A stretch of DNA of 5,464 nucleotides from SVQP01 sp045587385 (GTDB lineage Bacteria; Bacillota; Clostridia; Oscillospirales; CAG-272): the NCBI GenBank assembly GCA_045587385.1, contig JAZNCE010000106.1, positions 1 through 5,464 on the forward strand. Direction: 5' to 3'. The translations under genes and the position numbers were made by a program. Shown here piece after piece: positions 1 to 4,948 of this stretch. Numbering within the stretch: position 1 is the first letter of the stretch; each line of letters starts with the position of its first letter. The notes beneath the pieces are model-generated. The model was given only the letters and a program-made list of their open reading frames with translations. It searched no databases and was not told the DNA's origin.

Positions 1-5
1 CTCAT
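1..5 (-). CDS. Start of a gene that continues beyond the left edge (partial)
   Basis: Only the first five bases (ATGAG on the minus strand) are inside the window. They are read as a gene start because a strong ribosome binding site, GGAGGA (minus strand, positions 18-13), lies 7 bases upstream. A candidate extended -10 promoter (56-64) and an operator-like dyad (35-52) sit further upstream on the same strand. Nothing can be said about the product. The weakness is that no coding sequence is visible, so this could be a chance SD-ATG pair. Confidence 0.42.
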
Positions 6-34
6 AGATAAATCCTCCAAATATGTTTTTTTAC

Positions 35-52
35 TTTGACTGGCAGGTCAAA
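35..52. promoter_or_regulatory. Operator-like dyad TTTGAC-N6-GTCAAA
   Basis: TTTGAC (35-40) and GTCAAA (47-52) form a perfect 6+6 bp dyad with a 6-bp centre. It overlaps the predicted transcription start (about 49) of the minus-strand gene at the left edge, a usual place for a repressor site. Symmetry of this size would suit a dimeric regulator such as a TetR- or MarR-type protein. That assignment is inference from spacing only. Confidence 0.4.
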
Positions 53-55
53 CTA

Positions 56-64
56 ATTATATCA
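56..64 (-). promoter_or_regulatory. Extended -10 promoter for the left-edge gene
   Basis: On the minus strand the sequence TGATATAAT has a perfect TATAAT hexamer (61-56) preceded by a TG one base upstream (64-63). No good -35 element is found at 16-18 bp spacing, which is tolerated in extended -10 promoters. Transcription would begin near position 49 and leave a leader of about 44 nt ending at the GGAGGA site and the ATG at 5. Confidence 0.5.
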
Positions 65-103
65 TATTTGGAGGATTTCCTCTCATCGGCATAGCCTTTA
101 TTG

Positions 104-134
104 AACCCCGCCACTATGGCGGGGTTTTCTTTTT
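104..134 (+). terminator. Intrinsic terminator facing right
   Basis: AACCCCGCCA (104-113) pairs perfectly with TGGCGGGGTT (117-126) around a 3-nt loop and is followed by a T-rich run (125-134). The reverse direction has no T run, so it terminates plus-strand transcription. No plus-strand gene in the window ends before it, so the transcript it stops is unknown. Confidence 0.8.
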
Positions 135-136
135 CC

Positions 137-164
137 AAAAAAGGCAGCACCCGTAGGTGCTGCC
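137..164 (-). terminator. Intrinsic terminator of the lipoprotein gene
   Basis: GGCAGCACC (143-151) and GGTGCTGCC (156-164) form a 9-bp stem with a CGTA loop. On the minus strand the stem is followed by six T residues (142-137). It lies 16 bp beyond the stop codon of the minus-strand lipoprotein gene and is clearly its terminator. It stands tail to tail with the right-facing terminator at 104-134. Confidence 0.9.
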
Positions 165-180
165 CCTTGATTGTATCGCC

Positions 181-1464
181 TTATTCGTACTTAATGGTAA
201 TGCGCTCCATGATCAGCTTTTCGATCTTGCCGAACAGCGCGCTTTCTTTGATGGCGTCATCACCCATCTGCTCGCGGATATACTCGGCGGTGTAATTATA
301 CTGCTTATAATACTCTACCAGATAGTCAAGCTCTGCCTTGAATTCCGCATCGGTAATCTGCTCAATGCCCTCGACCTCGGCAATCGCATGCACCAGAATG
401 CTCTGCTGCACCGTCTTTTGGCATTGCTTGGTCAGCTCTGCCTTCCAGTCAGCTCCCTTTTCAAGACCCATGTAATCCACGGCAAACTCGTCCAGAGAGG
501 AGTAGCCGTACAGCGTCTTGTAGTATGCGTAATAGGACTCAAATTCCTTGATATAGGAATTATAATACTTCTCGACCTCGCCCTCGGGATATGCGGTAAA
601 GGTCAGCTTGCCCATCAACTGCTCCATAGCGCGTGCATACGCCTCCTGCTCTGCAGCTGCAAGTGCGGATTCTTCCATGCTCTTCTTGATGCTTGCCTTG
701 TACGCATCCACCAAAGCACCCTCCACGTCGGGCAGATCCTCGCCCTCGTGCTTATACTTGAGCGTTTCCTCCACGAACTTGTCGGTCAGTTCGGGGACAT
801 CATACTGCACTACGTACTCAACGACCACGTAAAAGATCGCGTCCTTGCCCGCAAGGTCTTCCTTGTAGTTTTCGGGGAAGGTCACGTGCACGGGATAGGG
901 ATTATCCTTGCTTGTTTCGTTCGGCACAACACCGATCAGACCCTCTTCAAAACCGGGGATAAAGCTGCCGGATCCGATGCCAAGTCCGTAAGGGGTCTTG
1001 TCATCCATGTTAGAGCCGCCGTCAAACGCAACGCCGTCCACCTCACCGCGGTAGTAGATATACGCCTTGTCGCCGTAGCGAATGGGCTGATCCTTGACCT
1101 GCGTGGTACCGTTAGTAGCGGTTGCGTACTTGTACATCATGCTCTTGAGCTGCTGCTCAATGATCTCGTCGGTTACGATATAGTCCTTACCTACGTTGAT
1201 CTCAAACGCGGTGTACTGCGACTTATCCAGCGTGACGAACGCGCTCATGTCGTTTGTCATGTAATCATAGCGCACCACGGGCTCGGGCTCAGACGCCTCG
1301 GTACTGCCCTCGGGAGCTGCCGTTTCGGGTGCGTTGGTGCCGTAAATTTTGTCCAGCACGTTGTCGATCTGCTCTCTGCCGCCGCCAAACTGACCGCATG
1401 CGCTAAGCAGCATGCAAGCAGCAAGCGCACCGCAGACAAGCGCGATTTTCATATACTTGCTCAT
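181..1464 (-). CDS. Secreted lipoprotein with FKBP/trigger-factor-like peptidyl-prolyl isomerase domain
   Basis: This 427-aa protein begins with a lipoprotein signal peptide: MSKYMK, a hydrophobic stretch, then lipobox LSAC with Cys23 as the lipidated residue. A Glu/Pro/Thr-rich linker follows (about 42-63). Residues about 127-220 read as an FKBP-type domain of the trigger-factor kind: GDKAYIYYRGEVDG, then FDGG (147-150), GSGSFIPGFEEGL (164-176) and a VTFPENY strand. The acidic, helix-forming C-terminal half (about 225-427), rich in Tyr, Glu and Lys, resembles the trigger-factor C-terminal chaperone arm. The inferred role is folding or isomerization of exported proteins on the outer face of the membrane. 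The ribosome-binding and N-terminal parts of true trigger factor are absent. The start at 1464 is chosen because AGAGGGA lies 6 bases upstream and it gives a clean signal peptide. In-frame ATGs further upstream (for example 1482) lie in the leader. The gene is monocistronic, with its own promoter and terminator. Confidence 0.85.
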   Translation of the reverse strand: MSKYMKIALVCGALAACMLLSACGQFGGGREQIDNVLDKIYGTNAPETAAPEGSTEASEPEPVVRYDYMTNDMSAFVTLDKSQYTAFEINVGKDYIVTDEIIEQQLKSMMYKYATATNGTTQVKDQPIRYGDKAYIYYRGEVDGVAFDGGSNMDDKTPYGLGIGSGSFIPGFEEGLIGVVPNETSKDNPYPVHVTFPENYKEDLAGKDAIFYVVVEYVVQYDVPELTDKFVEETLKYKHEGEDLPDVEGALVDAYKASIKKSMEESALAAAEQEAYARAMEQLMGKLTFTAYPEGEVEKYYNSYIKEFESYYAYYKTLYGYSSLDEFAVDYMGLEKGADWKAELTKQCQKTVQQSILVHAIAEVEGIEQITDAEFKAELDYLVEYYKQYNYTAEYIREQMGDDAIKESALFGKIEKLIMERITIKYE

Positions 1465-1498
1465 AAGAAATCCCTCTTTCATCATATAATACCTCAAT

Positions 1499-1527
1499 AT
1501 CATACACCATTGCGGCACAAAAGTCAA
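1499..1527 (-). promoter_or_regulatory. Sigma-A promoter of the lipoprotein gene
   Basis: On the minus strand TTGACT (1527-1522) is followed after exactly 17 bp by TATGAT (1504-1499). Transcription should start near 1492, giving a leader of about 28 nt before the ATG at 1464. It faces away from the biotin ligase promoter, making 1499-1651 a divergent control region. Confidence 0.8.
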
Positions 1528-1622
1528 GTGTTATGGGCAAAGTTCAAAATTCGATCACATACAAGTGCTGCAGATACGAACAGAGGAGAGCAAGCCCCTC
1601 TGCTCGCATGCACAAATTTATA

Positions 1623-1651
1623 TTGACGCATAGCGCTTTTTATGCTATACT
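1623..1651 (+). promoter_or_regulatory. Sigma-A promoter of the biotin ligase gene
   Basis: TTGACG (1623-1628), a 17-bp spacer and TATACT (1646-1651) make a strong promoter, helped by an extended -10 TG at 1643-1644. The predicted start is near 1658, giving a leader of about 25 nt that contains the GGAGGT site at 1670-1675. The stretch 1528-1622 between the two divergent promoters contains nothing else I can support. Confidence 0.82.
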
Positions 1652-1683
1652 GTAAACAGAAAAATCAACGGAGGTAAGAGGCA

Positions 1684-2430
1684 ATGCCCGAATCCTTGCG
1701 CATTGTGCGCTACGACCAAATTGATTCCACCAACACCGAAGCGCGGCGCATCGCAGCAGCGGGCACGGGGCAGAATACGCTGATCATTGCGCGCGCGCAG
1801 ACCGCAGGACGCGGCAGGCAGGGACGCAGCTTTTATTCCCCCGACGGCACGGGGCTTTACGCCACGCTGCTCTATTACCCCGACTGCCCCATCTCGGAGC
1901 TGGGGGGGCTGACCTGCGCGACCGCACTTGCCGCCGCCATGGCGATCGAGCAGCTGTGCGGTGCCCGTCCGCGCATCAAATGGGTCAACGACCTCTACCT
2001 TGGCGGACGCAAGGTATGCGGCATCCTGTGTGAATCCTTCGGCACGCCCTGCGGCACGGCTGTTGCCATCGGCATCGGTATCAATCTGACCACAAAAGAC
2101 TTTCCCCAAGAGATTTCGGGCATTGCAGGCAGCCTGCAGGCAAAGATCGACCCCGAAACGCTTGCCGTGCGCATTTGTGACCACCTGCTCCCTTACCTGC
2201 AAAGCGGTGACAACGCGCTTTGGCTACGGGGCTACCGCGACCGCTTTTTGCTCTCGGGTATGCGCGTGGAGTGCATCACCGCCGGGGATCGTTTTCCTGC
2301 CACGGTGCTGGGCATTGACGATACGGGCGCGCTGCTTGTGACCCACGACGACGGCACGCAGCATACGCTTTATGCAGGAGAGGTCAGCCTCGGAGCAACC
2401 GATCCGAACTCACCATTCTACAAATCTTAG
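1684..2430 (+). CDS. birA: Biotin--[acetyl-CoA-carboxylase] ligase, catalytic-only type
   Basis: This enzyme activates biotin with ATP to biotinyl-5'-AMP and attaches it to a lysine of biotin carboxyl carrier domains in the cytoplasm. The 248-aa protein starts directly with the catalytic fold: DSTN (14-17), the glycine/arginine-rich adenylate-binding loop GRGRQGR (42-48), KWVND (99-103, usually KWPND) and GGRKVCGIL (107-115), whose Lys110 matches the conserved biotin-binding lysine. VAIGIGINL follows. The C-terminal 45 or so residues look like the small SH3-like domain. It lacks the N-terminal helix-turn-helix of E. coli BirA (about 320 aa), so it should not act as a DNA-binding repressor. 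GGAGGT lies 8 bases before the ATG. The next gene begins 9 bp after the stop, so the two are probably co-transcribed. No biotin synthesis gene or biotin-dependent carboxylase is visible nearby. Confidence 0.93.
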   Translation: MPESLRIVRYDQIDSTNTEARRIAAAGTGQNTLIIARAQTAGRGRQGRSFYSPDGTGLYATLLYYPDCPISELGGLTCATALAAAMAIEQLCGARPRIKWVNDLYLGGRKVCGILCESFGTPCGTAVAIGIGINLTTKDFPQEISGIAGSLQAKIDPETLAVRICDHLLPYLQSGDNALWLRGYRDRFLLSGMRVECITAGDRFPATVLGIDDTGALLVTHDDGTQHTLYAGEVSLGATDPNSPFYKS

Positions 2431-2439
2431 GAGGCAACT

Positions 2440-2940
2440 ATGTTCAAAGAAATTTCTCCTTATGAAATAAGCGACAACACCTTTACGGCAATTGACAAGA
2501 ATTGGATGCTGATCACGGCTGCCAAGGACGGTGTGCCCAACTCCATGACAGCGTCCTGGGGCTGCCTTGGCATTCTGTGGAACAAGCCGATTGCGGTGTG
2601 CTTTGTGCGCCCGCAACGCTATACGTATGAGTTTTGCGAAGCTGCCGACACGCTTTCCCTGACCTTTTTTGACGCAAATTGGCGCAACGCCCTCAAGCTC
2701 TGCGGCACAAAAAGCGGACGCGACTTGGACAAATATGCCGCAACCGGCTTGACGCCCGTATTTGACGGCGACGTTCCCTATATCGCACAGGCACGTATGG
2801 TACTGGAATGCAAAAAGCTCTACGTGGACGACCTCAAAAAAGCAAATTTCCTCGATCCCGCGCTGCTCAAAAACTACCCCATCGATGATTTCCACCGCGT
2901 CTATATCTGCGAGATCACCAAGGTGCTGGTAAAGGAATAA
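2440..2940 (+). CDS. Flavin reductase family (FMN-binding) protein
   Basis: The 166-aa product matches the flavin reductase-like FMN-binding split-barrel family, in which a dimer binds FMN and transfers electrons from NAD(P)H or acts as a flavoredoxin-type carrier. Seen in sequence: WMLITAAKDGVPNSMTASWGCLG (22-44), typical of the FMN phosphate-binding segment, followed by KPIAVCFVRPQRYTYEF (49-65) and a C-terminal strand HRVYICEITKVLV. The length fits this cytoplasmic family. The physiological partner cannot be read from sequence. Its ribosome binding site AGGAGG (2429-2434) overlaps the stop codon of the biotin ligase gene and the ATG follows 5 bases later, which indicates an operon and probably coupled translation. 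There is no evident biochemical link between the two products. Confidence 0.87.
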   Translation: MFKEISPYEISDNTFTAIDKNWMLITAAKDGVPNSMTASWGCLGILWNKPIAVCFVRPQRYTYEFCEAADTLSLTFFDANWRNALKLCGTKSGRDLDKYAATGLTPVFDGDVPYIAQARMVLECKKLYVDDLKKANFLDPALLKNYPIDDFHRVYICEITKVLVKE

Positions 2941-2949
2941 CGTCCTCAA

Positions 2950-3045
2950 CGCCGCACTTGACTCGGACGTGCAAACGATACCGGGGACTGTCCCCTGTGT
3001 CGTGCACATCGGGGCACCGCGCCTGACTCGGACGTGCAATGCACG
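2950..3045. repeat. Direct repeats and odd-length palindromes in the intergenic spacer
   Basis: TGACTCGGACGTGCAA occurs twice (2959-2974 and 3024-3039), 65 bp apart, and the similarity extends about 8 bases to the left with mismatches. Between and beside the copies are two 6+1+6 palindromes, GGGGAC-T-GTCCCC (2983-2995) and CGTGCA-A-TGCACG (3033-3045), the second overlapping the right repeat copy. GTGCAC (3002-3007) is also self-complementary. No T run follows, so this is not a standard terminator. It may be a remnant of a small interspersed palindromic element, which I could not assign to a family. Confidence 0.6.
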
Positions 3046-3093
3046 CCTCTACACATCATAAATCAACGATTATCAAAAAAACGGAGAAAAAAT

Positions 3094-3624
3094 ATGAAAC
3101 TACTCATTGCATCCGACCTGCACGGCAGCGCAATTGCCTGCCAAAAGCTTTGCGAGGTCTTTGGTAAAAGCGGCGCAGACAAGCTGATTTTGCTTGGTGA
3201 CGTGCTCTATCACGGTCCGCGCAACGACCTGCCCGAGGGCTACGCTCCAAAAAAGGTGATCCCCCTGCTCAACGCCATTGCCGACAAGATCATTTGCGTG
3301 CGCGGCAACTGCGACGCCGAGGTAGACGGCATGGTGCTGGATTTTGACGTACTGACTGCCAATAAAACCTTGATTGACGGCGACCTGACCCTTTATTTGC
3401 ACCACGGTCACCACGACCTGCCCACCCTTGCGCCCGGTACGGTAGTGCTGTACGGGCACACCCACGTCGTTGAGCACCACACAGAAAACGCCCTGCACTT
3501 CTTTAACCCCGGCTCGGTCACCATTCCCAAAGGCGGCAATCCCCCTACCTATATGCTGTACGAAAACCGCACCTTTACGGCTTACGATCTTGCAGGCGGC
3601 ATCATTTTCAAAAAAAGTGTATAA
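3094..3624 (+). CDS. yfcE: YfcE/MJ0936-type metallophosphodiesterase
   Basis: This 176-aa protein carries the full calcineurin-like metallophosphatase signature: DLH (Asp8, His10), GD (Asp36) in LLGDVLYHGPRND, GNCD with Asn72, HHGHH with His104 as probable ligand, and GHTH (His122, His124). These residues hold two divalent metals, typically manganese in this family. NPGSVTIPKGG near the C-terminus is also typical. E. coli YfcE is about 184 aa and hydrolyses artificial phosphodiesters; the natural substrate is unknown. The PHGPRND segment after the GD motif fits the YfcE subgroup. The start at 3094 is favoured over the in-frame ATG at 3034 because GGAG (3083-3086) lies 7 bases upstream and MKLLIASDLHG is the family's usual N-terminus. 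No convincing promoter precedes it, so read-through from the upstream operon is possible. A terminator follows directly. Confidence 0.92.
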   Translation: MKLLIASDLHGSAIACQKLCEVFGKSGADKLILLGDVLYHGPRNDLPEGYAPKKVIPLLNAIADKIICVRGNCDAEVDGMVLDFDVLTANKTLIDGDLTLYLHHGHHDLPTLAPGTVVLYGHTHVVEHHTENALHFFNPGSVTIPKGGNPPTYMLYENRTFTAYDLAGGIIFKKSV

Positions 3625-3637
3625 CAGACAAAAAAAT

Positions 3638-3672
3638 CTGCGAAAAACCTCTTGATTTTTCGCGGTTTTTTT
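3638..3672 (+). terminator. Intrinsic terminator after the phosphodiesterase gene
   Basis: The 10-bp stem pairs 3638-3647 (CTGCGAAAAA) with 3656-3665 (TTTTTCGCGG), including one G-U pair, around an 8-nt loop. Seven T residues (3666-3672) follow. It lies 13 bp beyond the stop codon and separates this transcript from the GMP synthetase gene. Confidence 0.85.
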
Positions 3673-3700
3673 GATAAAATTTTTATATATTTTCAATCCA

Positions 3701-3721
3701 GGATACGATATGTACGCATCC
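3701..3721. promoter_or_regulatory. Imperfect dyad in the GMP synthetase leader
   Basis: GGAT-A-CG (3701-3707) and CG-C-ATCC (3715-3721) form an interrupted inverted repeat about 20 bp before the GMP synthetase ATG. It overlaps a possible -10 element TACGAT (3704-3709). TTGATA at 3671-3676 and TATATT at 3686-3691 are other promoter-like hexamers, but none pairs at proper spacing. A promoter must lie between the terminator and the gene, yet I cannot place it firmly. Confidence 0.25.
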
Positions 3722-3739
3722 CGTTCAAGGAGGATTTTT

Positions 3740-4738
3740 ATGAGCAACGTTCGTCCCGAATCTATGGTTCGCATTACTACCCCCGCGCTGGCACAGGCTT
3801 TTATTGATGAGCAGGTAGCCGCAGTTCGCGCACAGGTGGGCGACAAAAAGGTATTGCTGGCACTCTCCGGCGGTGTAGACAGCTCTGTTGTTGCCGCTCT
3901 TCTGATCAAGGCAATCGGCAAGCAGCTGGTCTGCGTACACGTCAACCACGGTCTGATGCGCAAGGGTGAGAGCGAGCAGGTCGTTGACATCTTCGGCAAG
4001 GAGCTGGATGCCAACCTCGTTTACATCGACGCAACCGACCGCTTCCTCGATCTGCTTGCAGGTGTTGCTGAGCCCGAAAGAAAGAGAAAGATCATCGGCG
4101 CAGAGTTCATCAACGTGTTTGCTGAAGAGGCTTCTAAGCTGGAGGGCATTTCCTTCCTGGCACAGGGCACCATTTACCCCGATATCCTGGAGAGCATCAA
4201 GGCAGCTGAAGGCAAAAAGGCTGTCAAGTCCCACCACAACGTAGGCGGTTTGCCCGAGGATCTGCAGTTTGAGCTGGTTGAGCCCATCAAGCTGCTGTTC
4301 AAGGACGAGGTCAGAGTTGTCGGTGAAGCACTCGGCCTGCCCCACAAGATGGTTTACCGTCAGCCCTTCCCCGGCCCCGGTCTGGGTGTACGCTGCCTGG
4401 GCGCCATCACCCGTGATCGCCTGCACGCGCTGCGCGAGGCAGACGCTATCCTGCGTGAGGAATTTGACAACGCAGGTCTTGCAGAGACCGTTTGGCAGTA
4501 TTTCATTGCAGTTCCCGATATCAAGAGCGTGGGCGTCAAGGACGAAAGCCGCTACGAGGGCTGGCCCGCCATCATCCGCGCCGTCAACACCAAGGACGCT
4601 ATGACCGCCACCATCGAGGAGATCCCCTATGCCGTGCTGCATAAGATCACCGCGAGAATCACGGGCGAGGTCGAGGGTATCAACAGAGTTCTGTACGATC
4701 TCACGCCCAAGCCCACGGGAACCATCGAGTGGGAATAA
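3740..4738 (+). CDS. guaA: GMP synthetase, ATP-pyrophosphatase plus dimerization domains only (no glutaminase domain)
   Basis: The product converts XMP to GMP by adenylating XMP with ATP and accepting ammonia. In its 332 aa are the PP-loop SGGVDSS (43-49), RKIIGAEF, AQGTIYPD, SHHNVGGLP (164-172), PFPGPGLGVR (209-218) and the conserved C-terminal tail TIEWE. This is the complete ATPPase domain followed by the GMP synthetase dimerization domain. Ordinary bacterial GuaA is about 510-525 aa with an N-terminal class I glutamine amidotransferase domain of roughly 190 residues. That domain is absent here, as in the archaeal two-subunit enzyme. It is not a broken gene: AAGGAGGA lies just before the ATG at 3740, and upstream is a leader and terminator with no amidotransferase frame. 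A separate glutaminase subunit must be elsewhere, or free ammonia is used. VNHGLMRKGE (68-77) replaces the commoner VD(N/H)GLLR pattern. In-frame ATGs further upstream (for example 3671) lack an SD. Confidence 0.93.
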   Translation: MSNVRPESMVRITTPALAQAFIDEQVAAVRAQVGDKKVLLALSGGVDSSVVAALLIKAIGKQLVCVHVNHGLMRKGESEQVVDIFGKELDANLVYIDATDRFLDLLAGVAEPERKRKIIGAEFINVFAEEASKLEGISFLAQGTIYPDILESIKAAEGKKAVKSHHNVGGLPEDLQFELVEPIKLLFKDEVRVVGEALGLPHKMVYRQPFPGPGLGVRCLGAITRDRLHALREADAILREEFDNAGLAETVWQYFIAVPDIKSVGVKDESRYEGWPAIIRAVNTKDAMTATIEEIPYAVLHKITARITGEVEGINRVLYDLTPKPTGTIEWE

Positions 4739-4739
4739 G

Positions 4740-4948
4740 GCATTTGCCGCAGGCAAATGCAATGAAATCCGCCTCTTTGAGTCGGATGAAATCCCTACGG
4801 GATGAAATCCTCGCAAAGCTCGGATGAAATCGCCGTGCGCGGCGATGGCGGATTTCATTCCACCGAAACGCAGTTTCGATTTCATCCGCGCAAGCGGATT
4901 TCATCACAAAGTGATTTCATCGTGCGGCATTTTGCCGCACGATTTCAT
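4740..4948. repeat. Array of nine short hairpins joined by GAA then TTC (octamers ATGAAATC x4, GATTTCAT x5)
   Basis: Hairpins: H1 4740-4760 (9 bp, loop GCA); H2 4767-4787 (8 pairs, one mismatch, loop TTT); H3 4791-4803 (5 bp, loop TAC); H4 4807-4825 (6 pairs around a 2x2 internal loop, loop AAA); H5 4829-4846 (7 bp, loop TGCG); H6 4864-4878 (6 bp, loop GCA); H7 4884-4899 (6 bp, loop GCAA); H8 4903-4915 (5 bp, loop AAA); H9 4919-4943 (11 bp, loop TTT). Most stems begin and end with AT. GAA joins neighbours on the left, so ATGAAATC recurs at 4762, 4786, 4802 and 4824. TTC does so on the right, so GATTTCAT recurs at 4851, 4878, 4897, 4913 and 4941. Stem sequences differ but remain self-complementary. 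The array fills almost the whole gap between the GMP synthetase and membrane protein genes. It is not CRISPR, has no T run, and I do not recognise the family. Confidence 0.9.

Larger units (their letters stand above)
10..78. repeat. Perfect 16-bp inverted repeat enclosing a promoter and a dyad
   Basis: The left arm (10-25, AAATCCTCCAAATATG) and the right arm (63-78, CATATTTGGAGGATTT) are exact reverse complements, separated by 37 bp. The left arm carries the ribosome binding site of the minus-strand gene starting at 5. The right arm supplies the TG of its extended -10 promoter. Because both arms carry the same bases, inversion of positions 26-62 would rebuild the same TGATATAAT element facing right. 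This could be an invertible promoter, a protein-binding palindrome, or the trace of a duplicated leader. No recombinase gene is visible here. Confidence 0.75.

Noticed and set aside
35..54. CtsR heat-shock operator
   Set aside because: CtsR sites are tandem direct heptads related to GGTCAAA; here one half is inverted and only one direct heptad is present.
57..92. Eleven-codon minus-strand open frame
   Set aside because: It has no ribosome binding site and ends within the predicted -10 element of the left-edge gene.
1482..1527. Longer N-terminus for the lipoprotein from upstream in-frame ATGs
   Set aside because: The ATG at 1527 lies inside the -35 hexamer and the others are in the short leader. 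The ATG at 1464 has the better SD and a clean lipoprotein signal.
1581..1602. Hairpin CAGAGG/CCTCTG in the divergent promoter region
   Set aside because: The stem is 6 bp with a 10-nt loop, lacks a T run and has competing pairings, so it cannot be distinguished from chance.
157..1626. Long plus-strand open frame of 489 codons opposite the lipoprotein gene
   Set aside because: It is antisense to a well-supported gene with signal peptide, FKBP motifs, promoter and terminator, and its translation is rich in Leu, His and Cys without a recognisable domain.
2958..3076. Promoter for the phosphodiesterase gene
   Set aside because: TTGACT at 2958-2963 has no -10 element at 16-18 bp, and AT-rich hexamers near 3057-3076 lack a credible -35 element.
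3673..3739. Guanine riboswitch before guaA
   Set aside because: The leader between terminator and start is only about 65 bases and shows no three-stem purine aptamer pattern.
3725..4885. Long minus-strand open frame opposite guaA
   Set aside because: It is a shadow of the conserved GMP synthetase gene and runs into the hairpin array; its translation shows no family features.
4740..4948. CRISPR array interpretation
   Set aside because: The constant element is only 8 bases, the intervening parts are self-complementary rather than unique spacers, the orientation flips midway, and no cas gene is present.
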